In this document: piece after piece, positions 52,201-64,000 of the stretch
How the letters are laid out: every line of letters starts with the position of its first letter
Position numbering within the stretch: the first letter of the stretch is position 1
Assembly: GCA_034509925.1 (NCBI GenBank)
Contig: CM067534.1
Location: 5,171,501 to 5,235,500 of the forward strand
Source: Hirudinaria manillensis
Taxonomy: Eukaryota; Annelida; Clitellata; Hirudinida; Hirudinidae
DNA length: 64,000 nucleotides
Direction of reading: 5' to 3'
Position numbers and translations under genes: made by a program
The notes under the pieces: generated by a model
Database searches by the model: none
Told to the model about the DNA's origin: nothing
Seen by the model: the letters and a program-made list of their open reading frames with translations, nothing else

Positions 52201-55200
52201 GCTTTATAACATATAGACTATTATAATATATAGACTTTATAACATATAGACTATTATAAAATATAGACTTTCTTTAATGAATTTGATTGGTCGCTTGTTG
52301 ATAAACATTATTAATGGATGATGGTAACATGTTTAATAAATAAAGCATCCTGATATTATACATGCCTCCTGAATTTGATCCTTACATAGCTTTTTAATAA
52401 ATGAAATCATAACAAAATAAGGACTGAAATCATAATATTTTATGATTTACATTTCAATAATTTATAAACAAAAAATCTTTCCTTAACTCGTTCAACTTTC
52501 AATGTTTGGCTCTGACTTTCAACAACGATGACCTCAACAAAAGGACTCAACAACAACATTATCAACAACAACAACTGCCTCTTCCTTTGAGTCATTTCAA
52601 TAGTGACCTTTCAACAGGTAATTCTAATTTTTATATTTGTTTGTAATGGTATTACAGCCTAATGATGCTTATTATAATGTTGTTGTTGTTGATGTGATGC
52701 TTATTATAATATTGTTGTTAACAGTAATGCTTATTATCATTTTGTTGCTGTTGTTGTTGCTGCTATCAAAACACGTTGTTGTTGCTGTTGTTGATGCGAT
52801 GCTTATTATAGTGTTACTGCTGTTGACATGATGCTTATTATAATAACGTTGTTGTTGTTGTTGACAGTGATGAACAGCCCCCTACTCCCTCATTACTTGA
52901 AACTCCTCGAGAACCAATCGGGCGGTCTCCACGACTTCCCCAATTACGACAGGTTGTCGACGCTTTTGACTGGCAACAACAACAACAACCAGGGCAACAC
53001 TAGCAACAACAAGGAGCAACAAGAACAACAAAACAACATGCTAAGACAACAACAAGAACAACAAAAGCAGCAACAACATGCTGGTGTCTTAGAGGCTTTC
53101 CTGTGAATACGATAATAATCTTTTATTTCAAAATTACTAGAAATGATAAAGATCATGAGGACAATAATGATAATGTAGTGGCATCATAAAAGTATGGTTG
53201 ATAATGATATGTGTTGATGTTGATTGTGATGGTGTTAATAGCTATGAAAGATTAATATCATTATAATGGTTATATTAAATAAATAATCATTTTAAAATAA
53301 TTAACTTATTAATAAGAATTATTATAATTATGTTATTATTATTTTTTCCATGAATCAATCTGTTATAATTATTATGTTTTATTGCTATGAATTTAATATT
53401 ATTATTAATGCTGATATTATAATTATTGACATAATCATAATTATTAAAATAATTACATTACATAATTGTAAAAATATTATCACTGTTGTTATTGTTGTTG
53501 TTGTGGTTGTTGTTGTTATACCAACAATAATAAATTAACAGGCTTGGATCAGATGACAGGAACGAATCAGAAAAAAAGAAGAAATACCAACAGGAGTTAA
53601 AGAATCAGGTCATCACGTGATATGATAACTTAACGACCAATTGCAATCAGTTGAACCAGTTATTATAAACAATAAATAATCGTAGGTTTGGTTATTAATT
53701 ATTATTTATTTAATTAAATATTTAATATAAATTATTTAATATAATTTTATTCCTTCGTTCAGTTAAGAATGGAAATGATTTGCATAATCTTTAATTCCAC
53801 AAATGCTTCTTGGGAATTTAAAATTGAGATTTTTGACCATTTAAATTTTATAAGCTGGCTTCAACTGTTTACTGTAACAAAGATATTGTTTTTAATAAAT
53901 CAATAAATACAACTGAATAATTCGTATTGAAATAATTCAATAGTTCAATTTATTAAGAATTAGTGTAATTATTTACAAAATGGAAATGGTTAATTAAAAA
54001 TCAATAGCATTCAAAAATAACATAATTAATTAATAAACAATTACTACAATTAGTTATTTAATAATAATTATTAATAAGCATTTGATAAATATTACAGATT
54101 GAGGAGGCCAAGAGGAAGAAACAGAAACAGAAAGAGGAGGACGACAACTACGACAGGAAGTTGCAGGAGGAGTTGGAGAGGTACCATACTCACAAGGATC
54201 CTCTTAAGACATCAACAACCTCAACAGTAGTGGCGACAAACAATCAGGATTTTGAAACGAACGGTAGGCTTGTTATGGACAGCTGGACAGCTTTACTAAG
54301 ATGAGATTTCACTTCCTAGTTACCAGATGATTGGCTGGTAATAAAATATCTAAAAGTAAACCTCCAAATGTAAACAAATCTAAAAAACATATTGCATTGA
54401 TTTCATGTCCTTGTACAACTTCAGAGAGAAAATCAAACGACTACTTGCCACAGTCAGTCGAGGAAGGTTGGTCTTATGATGCAAAACAATTTATTTATTT
54501 TTATAAATTAATTAAAAAATTGGGACATAACAATTTAATAATTAAATTAAAAATTAATTAATGACCCACAATTGAAGGTTAATCCATACATATATATATA
54601 TATCCAGATATTAGTATGTCGGATCCACAGAACCAATCGAATCATGCGAGAGGAGGGAACGGAATTTTCGGAGAACCAATGGTCTGCTTCGAAACAAATT
54701 CAAATTGCATAATTTATCATAATTTATTATAATTTATTAATGATGTGATTCATATGATAACAGGGACTATAAATCTTGTATAATTAGTTTGTGACTCAAA
54801 GAATTATGATGAATCAATGCAATCAACTGTGAATTGGGTTGTAAATTATAATTTTGCTGATGTGAGTTAATGCAAATAAATGTGAATTGTAAATTGCAAT
54901 GATGCTGAATTGATGTGAATTAATGCAAATAAATGTGAATTGTAAATTGCAATGATGAGCTGAATTGATGTGAATTAAAGTGAATTGTATGTTCCAGTCT
55001 GAAGAGCAGAGGAAGACGAAATCAAAATATCAAGAGGACCTTTTGAAGCAGGTTTTTCTTTTCAGATCTCGACTCTCCAGTTGTGCCGTGGTTTTGTATG
55101 TTGCTATGTTTTGTATCACATCACATCACATATGATGTTGTTTCAAAGTAATTTGTATTTAATTGTGTTAAATTCACGTTACACTGAACAACATCATGTT

Positions 55201-55898
55201 GCATGACATTATGTTACCAGATGTTGAATACCAAGCAAATGATAAGTCAATTGGTACATTTAATCAAATGAATGTTTATCCTTAGGGCAATTAATTGTCC
55301 CTCGATTTTGGATGCTTTTTAATTTCATTTAATTTCGAGGACGTCGGCAGGATTTGAACCCGCAACCTTTCGACTCGACGCTAGCGCTAACGGTGTTTTC
55401 CTTCTCTCGACAGATCGAAGACAAGAAAAGGAGAGAAAACGAGGAAAGAGAGAGAAAGAAAAGAGAAGATGAAGTCTTCCTGAGGAAGGTTGAAGAAGAA
55501 AAGAAGAAAATGGAGGAGGAGTACGAGGAGGAAAGAAGGAAGGCCCTGGAAAAGAAGCAGATCGTGAGTTCCCGGGGCTTTCCGTTTGACCAACGGACGT
55601 GCAGCCGATGCGATCTGTTAAAATATTCGTTAAAATGATGCAAACAATGTTTGCGATTGTTTGTTGTGAATTTTTTTTTTAAACATTTTCAGATGATGAT
55701 GATGATAATGATCTTTAAATAATTAAATTGAAAATGTTTGTTTATTGTTTTAATTAATTAATTCATTTAATAGGAGGACAAAAAGAGGGAGGAGGAGACC
55801 AAATTGAGAGAAGAAAGAATGTTGATGGAGGCTGAAAAGAGAAAGCAACAAGAGATGGTTTGAAGTTGCAATCAGAATGAATAATAATAATAATAATA

Positions 55899-55934
<36 letters not shown>

Positions 55935-58900
55935 TTAAATAATAATAATAAAATAACGATATTAATATTTTTAATTTTAATAATAACAATTTTAATTCAA
56001 TTTATAAAAACTATTTAGATATTGTGGTATGATAATATTTATACTATTTTACTATTTTAATTGAAAAATTATTTAATTAAAAATTATTAAATTGTTAAAT
56101 GGTAATGAGGGAATGAATTATCATAATTCATTATAATTTATGACTTAAAATCATTTCAGGAAAGCATGGAGAAGTCCAAAGCGGCCGAGAGGATGGCATC
56201 GAGGCAGAGTCAGAATCGACAGGTGATTTGAATATTAAGATATTTAATATATTCAAGATGCATAAACTTAAATGCATAAATTAATTAATGACAATAATTT
56301 AAAATTTAAATTTTAATCAATTTAAAAATCCCTGAAGAAATCTCCACCGATACCCGCTCTGAGGAGTTCGAGGCAGAGGAAGATTGAAAAAGATGGAAGT
56401 CTTTCTCAAGACAGTTTGGTTGACAATCACTTTTGTATTTGCTCACCATCATCATCATCACCATCATCATCATTGGAATCGACATCCTCATCTTTGCCAT
56501 CTGCATCATCATCACCACCTCCATGGATGGATGGATGGATGGGTTGTGGGTGGGTGCATGCATGGATGAATGGTTTGGAAAGAGTGAAAGAGGAACATCA
56601 TTTCTTCACCATGATCAACATAAGCATTGTAATCATCATTGTCATCCATCTGATTCCATTAGCATATTATTATAATGATTGATTATTAATTACATAATAA
56701 TTAATATGCCTGAATGTGCAACAACAACAACAACAACAGAAGGACAAGTGCTGAATCTGCTGTCGAAGATGAAGAACGAAATCGACCTCAGGAAGGTCAA
56801 GGCCGACAGGATGATGAGGAAGATGAGCCAGGAGAAGATGACGACGACGACGGAGATGATGCCTGTGAATATTTGAATATTCATGAACCATAAATGTTGT
56901 TATAATTACTAGTGATAATAATAATATTATCATTGTATTATTATTATTATTATTAAATTTGCAGCAGTGACTTAATGATGACGTGATGCCAATTAATTTA
57001 AATCATACAATTGGTGATTGCCTAACACTATTAATAATAATAATATTATTAGAATTGAGTGTAATAAGTTTGTATTAATGAATTAATTAAAGGTTATTTT
57101 TGGATAATTGTTTCAATTAAACTTGTTTTAAGGTTCAGAAGTTTGACAAACAGCAGATGAGTGAGTCGAGGATGAAGGGAATGGAAAGGTTAAAAAATCA
57201 TGGATAATATTATGTTATGGAATGTTATATTATGGAATGTTATGTTATGGAATATCATGTTATGAAATAATATATATAATATCCAATAATATATTATATA
57301 TATCATATTATGGAATAATATATATAATATCCAATAATATATTATATATATCATATTATGGAATAATATATATAATATATTATTGGATATTATATATATT
57401 ATTCCATAATATGATATGGAATATTATATTATGGGGTATTATATTATGAAATACTATATTATGGAATATTATATTATTAATTATCGTTATTATTAACAAA
57501 ATATTAAAAACAGAAGAGAGGTATCAACCAAAATAAATATAATAACATTGGCTATGATGATGACGATGACAATATCCTCATAAACAATAAAGCTGATCGC
57601 TATGTGTTAATGAATAATTAGTAACTGTTGTAATAGTAACGGTAATAACTAATAATAATAATAATAGTAATAATAATAATAGTTAATAATAATAATAACT
57701 AATTATGTGAGATGGAATTAGCATAATTTAAGAGGATCACATCAATGATGAAATAATTTAGCATTATTAATGCTAATAGTTAATAATATATTAATAATGT
57801 TTAATTAATTGTTATTGGAAGACCTCCTGAAGACTCGAGTGGAATGATTTCATCTTCGTCTACTTTCACCATTGGAAAAGCCGAACTCACCAGTTGGTGA
57901 TTTTATAATAATAATTAGTAATGGTATAATTTTATCAACATAATATCTCATATTATCTTATTATTATTTTTATTATTATTATTATTATTATCTTAATTTT
58001 TTAAGCTTTTAAATGGTGAATGAATTTTCCTCCAAATTCCTAAATAATGAAATAAATAAACAAAATAAGAATTTGAAACAAGTTTACATTATAAGTGTTG
58101 TATCAAACTTTGCTTGTTTCAGCTTCAATGGAAAGCATTGGAAGTTCAAAGGTCACCAAAAGTAAATTGGGAATCAAGACTCTCGGTTCGCAGAAATTCT
58201 TCGACTTGTTTATTTTTAAAGAGAACCATTTTTTTAAATATATTTTTGTTCATTATTCGATTTATTTCCCATTTATAACTCCATTTTAACTGTGCCAATC
58301 AATTGATTGAACCAACCTATCAAATCAACCACTGATTAACTACTATTCTGTCATTAACTTTGTTAACTTTGTTCTGCTTTTTGCAATCACTTGTTTTCAC
58401 TGATCGACCAATCAGATGCTTCGAAACCTTCTACTGCTGCAGAGACTCAGAGGAAAATCCGCAAAAATTCAGGTGTTCTTTCGTGTTGTTGTCATAAGAC
58501 AGCTGACTAACCAATTGCAATATTTACATTGTAAGATAATAAATAATAATAATAATATAAAGGAGTAATATTATTAGTTATTAATAAGTTGATAAATAAC
58601 ATAAAATAACAAATAGATTATTAAATAAAGGGGACCAGATGATTGTAAGTTTCTGATGTCATAATAATTTTGTAAGATAATTATCATGTTATTATTTATA
58701 GTTATTACGATAACTGATTTGCGACAATTAATATTTATTTCATTAAAATTCACCATTAAAATGAACATAAATAAATTTATTTATTTGATAAATAGATATT
58801 TAAAATCTTAATAATAATAATAATAATTGTTTAAAAAATAATAATATTAAAAGTATTTAACAACATTGCAAACATATTTCAGCCAAACCTTCAGCAGCAA

Positions 58901-59615
58901 AACTGCAAAATAAACAATCAAAGGAAACTCAAAAAGACGTCAAAGCAAAAAACTTTCACGAGAAATCAAAACCGGAAGGTGTTGGCATTCTATTCTTGGA
59001 TGGATGGATGGATGGATGGATGGATGGATGGATGGATGGACGGACGGAATGATGGACGGATAGATGGATGGACGGATTGATGGGTAGACTTTGGAATCGA
59101 TTGCATGGCAGACTGACAAACCTTCGTTCATAGAAACTGATGGTCGGATCCATAGGCAAATGGATCATCGATTGAATCGATTGATTGAACATAACATAAC
59201 TAAACAACCAATCGGCTAAACACTTAAACTTAACACTTTGTAACAAACGAATTTCTCGCACGAAGGAACGGCAGAGGATGACAGCACCTCCCTTACCTCG
59301 ATTCAATCGATGCCAACCAGCAAAAAGTCCATTTCGCCAGGTCCGTTTGTTATTTTAATAATTTCATTATAATTCATTTTAATTAATCGCTTAAATGAAT
59401 TGTTAAATGATATAAAATACCATCGATTCCAGAATGCATTCGTGCTTATTAAAGCATTATTTTAAGAAAGGTTTAAACCATTTAAATATTACTTAATTTC
59501 AAAATAATAATAATAATAAAAGTAGTAATAATAATATTCCTAAATAATTACAATAATTAATGTAGTTACAATTAATTATAATTAATTAATTATGGTTATA
59601 TGCTTGTCATTATTA

Positions 59616-59657
<42 letters not shown>

Positions 59658-60506
59658 GCTTTTCATTCTTAACCGTTGCAGATCTCAAAGGTTATGTCGA
59701 CCACGAATCAGAATTACTCGAAGATTTGTTGAAGAAGAAGAAACGAGTCGACATCCATCGTGAGTTTCATCAACAAACGAATTAAGTTTCGAGGTCGTTC
59801 GTTACTCAGGGACTTGTGGAATTTTGGTCGATTGATAATTAATTCAATTTAACGTTCACTAATTATGTATATAATATACGTCTATTGTTATATACTTAAT
59901 TATTATTTATTAATAATAATAAATTAATAATAATAATTAAATAAATAATAATAAATAAATTAATAATAATAAATAAATAAATAATAATTAATTAATTAAT
60001 AATTAATAATTGTTATTAATAATAACTATTATATATGTAATATATATAATGTATATCAATATATAATAATCATTATTCAATTATTCACATTGTTTCTTTA
60101 ACTTACTGGTTCAAGTGAGGAGGGCTCTCAGGGATTTGGACAGACTGACGGACGAGTCGACGACGAGACCCGAGAAAAATAACTCGAGTGAGTGGATTGG
60201 GGAGCATGGAATTTGTTTCATCGGATTATTGATCGGCCATCTTTACTTCCATTTTTGTTTGGGATAATTAATATTCATTGCCCAAACTTTATAAATCTCA
60301 AATAAATGAGATTTTATTTGATGTCAGATTTTTAAAGTCTCTTAAAACTGCTTGGAACTGACTGGTTATTGTTCCAGGAAACTCTGCAGCTTCCATCTTC
60401 TCGACTGACAACATGACCGACGAGGAGAGGATGCTCAGTGCCACGAGTCGAAGCCTCAGAGAGAAGTTCAAGGTCTTCATGAGTTGATTGACAGATTGAT
60501 TGGTTG

Positions 60507-60555
<49 letters not shown>

Positions 60556-61147
60556 AGATGTTAATTTGTCAATTTTCTTAAATAGCACAATTTCTATTTA
60601 AATTTAATTCTATTCTATAACCATAAATGCAATTGTAATTAATCAAAATTATGGATTGTTAACATTGATTACTGTTGGATGTGGCCAGTGGCATTAATTA
60701 AATACTAAAATATATATTGTAATTGTATCCTATGGTTGTATTCTATAATTGTATATGACCATCTTCATCATCATCGTCATCTTCATCATCATCAGGAGAT
60801 CGATCAAAGGCCATACTCGGTCAACAGTCTCGATCCCGAGGAACTCTCTCGGCAGAACGAGGAGAGACTGAAACGGCTCAGGATTTTAACGGGTGACACT
60901 TCTTCTCAGTCATCGTTATCAGAATTGTCCTTCATCTTCGTCATCGCCACCATCACTGTAGCTATCATCATCATCATCACCATCATCGTCGTCGTCATCA
61001 TCATCATCAATGTTATTATCGTTATATAGAACATCGTTAATTGTTTTTTTTTCAATCCCTTTTCCAGACGAAATGATTTCCAGAAACCACGACACGTTCC
61101 AATCGTTTGACGACGTTTCAGTCGATCGTCTGAAAACCGTCGCTTGA
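49268..61147 (+). CDS. CSPP1: CSPP1-like centrosome and spindle pole associated protein, 32 exons, about 981 aa
   Basis: A coiled-coil protein of centrosomes, spindle poles and cilia. Exon starts: 49268, 49593, 49792, 49992, 50157, 50341, 50556, 50796, 51102, 51771, 52544, 52868, 53542, 54098, 54608, 54998, 55414, 55774, 56160, 56338, 56740, 57133, 57822, 58123, 58416, 58883, 59266, 59682, 60116, 60378, 60796, 61068; phases close. Family-like blocks are [52 protein letters not shown], two Glu/Lys/Arg-rich coiled coils (exons 14 and 17-18), [11 protein letters not shown] and [16 protein letters not shown]. The middle (exons 9-12) is Asn/Gln/Pro-rich. Exon 3 ends at a GC donor (49840). The exon 20 donor is unsure (56398, 56413 or later). 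The symbol rests on recalled similarity. Confidence 0.78.
49905..49968 (-). mobile_element. Short LINE-type 3' end
   Basis: On the minus strand a stretch with CCTTGAAGTCCAC and a final (ATT)n tail matches the terminal part of the LINE relic at 8988-9040. It is about 60 bp long and lies in an intron of the CSPP1-like gene. It looks like a heavily 5'-truncated insertion of the same family. Confidence 0.4.
50659..50760 (+). repeat. GAT-rich simple sequence in a CSPP1 intron
   Basis: An interrupted GAT repeat between exons 7 and 8. The His-rich and Met-rich frames over it are not genes. Confidence 0.8.
52140..52272 (+). repeat. Minisatellite, tttataacatatagac-type units
   Basis: Seven or so imperfect copies of a 16-18 bp unit in the intron between exons 10 and 11 of the CSPP1-like gene. 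Confidence 0.8.
52660..52867 (+). repeat. Tandem copies of a splice-acceptor-like unit before CSPP1 exon 12
   Basis: The motif gatgcttattataat followed by a GTTGTT-rich tract recurs four to five times. Two copies end in a cag (gttgttaacag at about 52721 and gttgttgacag at 52867). Only the last is in the correct phase for exon 12. Confidence 0.7.
52953..53106 (+). other. Possible alternative Gln/Asn-rich 3' end of CSPP1 exon 12
   Basis: Beyond the donor at 52953 the frame stays open for about 51 codons rich in Asn and Gln ([20 protein letters not shown]) and ends in a TGA at 53104-53106. Use of this stop would give a protein truncated before the coiled coils. The spliced form is supported by the correct phase and the family-like next exon. 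Confidence 0.4.
54850..54990 (+). repeat. Minisatellite with about 56-bp units in a CSPP1 intron
   Basis: Two and a half copies of gatgtgaattaatgcaaata-type sequence lie directly before the acceptor of exon 16. Confidence 0.75.
55337..55396 (-). repeat. tRNA-like fragment with B-box, probable SINE remnant
   Basis: On the minus strand the sequence ggttgcgggttcaaatcctg contains a near-perfect RNA polymerase III B box (GGTTCAAATCC) in a T-arm-like stem, and an anticodon-arm-like stretch lies upstream. The D arm and 5' acceptor strand are not recognisable, so this is not a working tRNA. It lies within 20 bases of the acceptor of CSPP1 exon 17. Confidence 0.45.
55879..55955 (+). repeat. (AAT)n simple repeat in a CSPP1 intron
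   Basis: An interrupted AAT/TAA run between exons 18 and 19. Confidence 0.85.
57222..57430 (+). repeat. AT-rich direct repeats and a 45-bp perfect inverted repeat
   Basis: The left arm 57300-57344 and right arm 57373-57417 are exact reverse complements, with 28 bp between them. A second copy of the left arm lies just upstream (about 57250-57293). The structure is in intron 22 of the CSPP1-like gene. It could form a hairpin or cruciform. Confidence 0.8.
58999..59075 (+). repeat. (GGAT)n simple repeat in a CSPP1 intron
   Basis: About ten pure tetranucleotide units followed by degenerate ones. The Pro/Ser/Ile-rich frames on the other strand come from this repeat. Confidence 0.85.
60509..60556 (+). 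repeat. (GATT)n simple repeat in a CSPP1 intron
   Basis: Eleven or so gatt units between exons 30 and 31. Confidence 0.85.
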
Positions 61148-63272
61148 CTTTCACGGATGATTGATAAGCATTTATTGAAAGTCAGAATGGAATTTTGTTT
61201 TTAAAAGAAATATGTTTTTAAATTGAATTTAAAATATTTTTATTTTTAATTTTTATTTTTGAGTGGAGTTGTTGTGATTTGAGTTGTTGTGATTTCAACG
61301 CGACTCTGAATACTATGCAAAAGAATCGCTCGTGTTTGTTCTTGTCGTCGGTGTTCACGCGAGGTTTTTATTTATTTATTTATTTTATTTTTTAAATGAT
61401 AGAAATTATTAATAATTGAAGAAATAATTGCAATATTTAGCTCAGAGACTGCTCCTTTGGCTCGTTTGGTTAATTTTGTTGCGCTTGAATTTCTGCGTTG
61501 ATGTCTGTTGTTCTATTTAAATGATAAATTATTTAAATTATAAATTATTTAAATTAAAAATGATTTAAGTGATAAATTATTTAAATTAATTGTTCTTTCA
61601 ATTAAAAATTAATTAAATTAATTGTTTTAAATCAATTGTTCTTGAAATTATTCCTCGTTAATTGATTTTGTGTTGAGCCTGAAAAGTTTTTGTGATTTGT
61701 TGTTCACTCCAATTGCCTGCTGAATTTTGTGATAAGAATAAACCATCATTTGATTCACAAAGTGATAAGACCTCTGAATTTACTAATGTGACCTCTCTAT
61801 TAATAGCTTCCCATTAACATAACAATAATAATAATGTTATTATTAATATAATATTAATGATAATAATAATAATAATAATAATAGCTTCCTATTAATAGCT
61901 AATATACATGTATAAGCTCTTGGTTGCATTTCCTTTGAGTTCAACACTAGAAACTTCACAGACAGGAATGCTGGGGAATTTTCCTTATTGAAACCTTGAA
62001 AGTTGAACCCTCCTGCCCTCTCAGTCTGGACTTTGTAGGGGCCTCTGGTTCTTTATGTAAATTCCGTCCTAATGGATCCCCTATCTTTATATTGCGGCTT
62101 GCAATCTGAACTTTTTAGAAAGCTTGTTTCAGTTGCTTATCGAACTTTATTTGGAAATCTTTCAACTTCGACTTTCTGTGGACTTATTGATCGAGCGCAC
62201 GTTTATGTCTGCTGACTGCAGTGGCCAGGAAAGCTCTTACTTTGGCTTCTTGAGGTCGAAGAACGACAAATATAATTTTAATTAATTAATATAATAATGA
62301 ATATAGTTATTATAATAATCGGTAAAATACTCATTGTGGATATTAGACCGTCATTTTAAACATGAATCATCTGCAATTCAATCTGTGATTAACATGGGCA
62401 ACGCCTCGAATTGAAAGAAAACACATGGGCAACAAATGTCATAATCAGGGTTGGAAGAATTCGAAATATTTTTTATTAATTATTATTATAATTATTTTTG
62501 TTGTTGTCACGCATTCCTCGTTAAAATAGAAGTGTAAACTGGCAGGAAGTGAAGGATGGATGGCAACAATAACAACAACGAGTACAACAACAACAACAAC
62601 AATGACGACAATAACAGCACGCAGTTAAGTTCGGAATGACACGATACGTTCTCCTGGGTAAAAGTTAATAAAGAAAATACTAATAATAATAACAATTATT
62701 ATGATAATAATAAACATAACAACAATAATAATACTAATAATCTAATCAGTAACAGTAATTATATTAGTACATGTTATTATTAGAACAATATTAAAGAATA
62801 AAACAATTAGTCTTTATCAAACACTGAGACGCTATCGAAGAGATATGAATTAAGGGATCAATGCTGCACGGTTTCGTAGGTGAATGTCTTAGTTTCCTTC
62901 ACGGAATAATTTGAAAACAAATTGAGTGTTAATTCAAAATAAAAACACGTTTAAAATCAAATATAATCGACATGAAACTGTAAAGTTCAAGAATTAAAAA
63001 AAATTTTTTTAATTAATTTAAATAAATAATAAATAACAAAACAACAAGAAGAACAAATGCAACGATTGCAACCCAGTTGATAGAAAACTGAGAACTGAAA
63101 ACAACGGGTTCAACACTTGTCGTGTCCTAGAAAACTTGACCTATGACCTCAAATTGGGGTCAGCCAATGAGAAGTCACAAAAACCTGATGGATACAAAAA
63201 CAAAAACAAAGTAAAAACGTTACACAAAAGAAATTGAATGAAAAGATTTGAAAGTAAGGCGAAGAAAGTAAT
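61148..63272. other. Intergenic between the convergent CSPP1-like and Slo-like genes
   Basis: AT-rich with short simple repeats (about 61380, 61530-61600, 61825-61885 and 62570-62610). No coding sequence recognised. An AATAAA at about 61737 is one candidate end for CSPP1; the 3' part of the Slo-like transcript also falls here. Confidence 0.5.
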
Positions 63273-64000
63273 TTATTTGGCTGAAGGTCTCTTTGGCCGA
63301 TTGTTGGATGTTCTCTCCTTCAGTTCGTATGGACGCAAGCAGAAGACCTGGAGTTGTATGAGCAGTTTGTTATTATTATTATTATTGTTATTATTTTATT
63401 TTATTTTGGCACTCATTTAGTGAATTATAAATTATATTTTTGCTTTATGAATTCGTTTTTACATTTTTTTAAAAATAGAAATTCACTTTTATTTAATGAG
63501 TTAAAATTGTAGATATATATTTAAATAAATTAAAAAATGGCTTTTAAAATGGTCACTAAATAGATCACTGGTTGTGTTGTAAGATTTCGAAATATGGAAA
63601 CCACCGCAGCTTAAAGAAGTCACTTTGGTTTTCTTACAATTCACACTTATAAATTTAAAAACAATAGGTATGAAAACATAACAATGAATAAAATAAATAT
63701 ATCAAAAAACTATTATAATTAACTAATTTATTATTATTTAATTATTAATTATTATAATTTTTAATTAATTAAATTGTAAGCATTTATATGCATTCCTCTA
63801 ATCTGGCAGCGCAGGCTGGATTTCAAACGCGGGGAACTTCGTGTTCTGCCTTCATTCTGCTTTCATTTCATTCGTGAACTGACGAACTTTTACGATCAGA
63901 ATTCGAGCAATCGTCACTCACTTTGTCGGTGGAGACGAGTGGAAAGTCATCGGGTGGATTAGTGATGACGAATCTGTGGGCACAGGTGTTGTTGTTGTCG
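63273..64000 (-). CDS. slo: BK/Slo-family Ca2+-activated K+ channel, last two exons (partial)
   Basis: Two exons on the minus strand: 63922-64000 (continuing past the window edge) and 63273-63347, joined in phase 0 by a GT-AG intron (gtgagt ... actccag). The first encodes RFVITNPPDDFPLVSTDK and the second VFCLRPYELKERTSNNRPKR then PSAK and TAA. In Slo1 channels the end of the second RCK domain reads RYVITNPP..F.L.PTD.IFCL, which fits well across the splice junction. The domain forms part of the cytoplasmic Ca2+-sensing gating ring. The tail after FCL is short and basic. Because only about 50 residues are visible, a paralogue within the Slo family is possible. Confidence 0.65.

Noticed and set aside
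52140..52272. Regularly spaced short repeats that recall a CRISPR array
   Set aside because: The units are contiguous minisatellite copies with no unique spacers, in an intron of an animal gene.
55337..55396. Functional tRNA gene
   Set aside because: Only the T-arm side is recognisable; no complete cloverleaf, A box or matching acceptor strand is visible.
56384..56682. Overlapping His-, Ser- and Trp-rich plus-strand ORFs
   Set aside because: They derive from CAT and GGAT simple repeats. Only the frame from 56338 has a family-like start ([11 protein letters not shown]), and it probably splices out early.

Overview
The window is AT-rich animal DNA. Its genes are split by many short GT-AG introns and it carries long (TAA)n and other simple repeats. 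The encoded proteins (receptor guanylate cyclases, KDM4 with PHD and Tudor domains, POP4, CSPP1, a Slo K+ channel tail) are metazoan. The family content and TE types fit an invertebrate, perhaps a lophotrochozoan such as an annelid, but the species cannot be fixed from sequence alone.

Layout. 1-7990: a tandem array, on the minus strand, of chimeric units that join a Penelope-like reverse transcriptase fragment to one or more Ulp1/C48-type cysteine protease domains. 7990-14550: a transposon graveyard (Gypsy integrase, LINE 3' end, Tc1/mariner fragment, second LINE fragment) with no convincing host gene. 14691-22829 and 25222-32840: two tandem, same-strand paralogous receptor guanylate cyclases with 20 matching exons each. 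32841-34521: a spacer holding a hAT-like non-autonomous element. 34522-41124: KDM4 histone demethylase, 16 exons. 41289-41885: POP4 (RNase P/MRP p29), intronless and convergent with KDM4. 44184-47048: a 5'-truncated but open R4/Dong-type non-LTR retrotransposon lying between TAA-type microsatellites. 48024-48487: the last two exons of a LIM-domain protein. 49268-61147: a 32-exon CSPP1-like centrosome/spindle-pole gene. 63273-64000 (minus): the last two exons of a BK/Slo potassium channel gene.

The host genes have unrelated roles: cGMP signalling, chromatin demethylation, RNA processing, cytoskeleton/cilia and membrane excitability. They look like an ordinary animal neighbourhood, not a co-regulated unit. 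The points most worth following are the Penelope-RT/C48 array, the patchy near-identity (likely gene conversion) between the two cyclase genes including introns, GC-AG introns shared by the paralogues, and the R4/Dong-like insertion into TAA repeats. Exon boundaries were placed by hand from splice motifs, reading phase and paralogue or family comparison; phases close for both cyclases, KDM4 and CSPP1.
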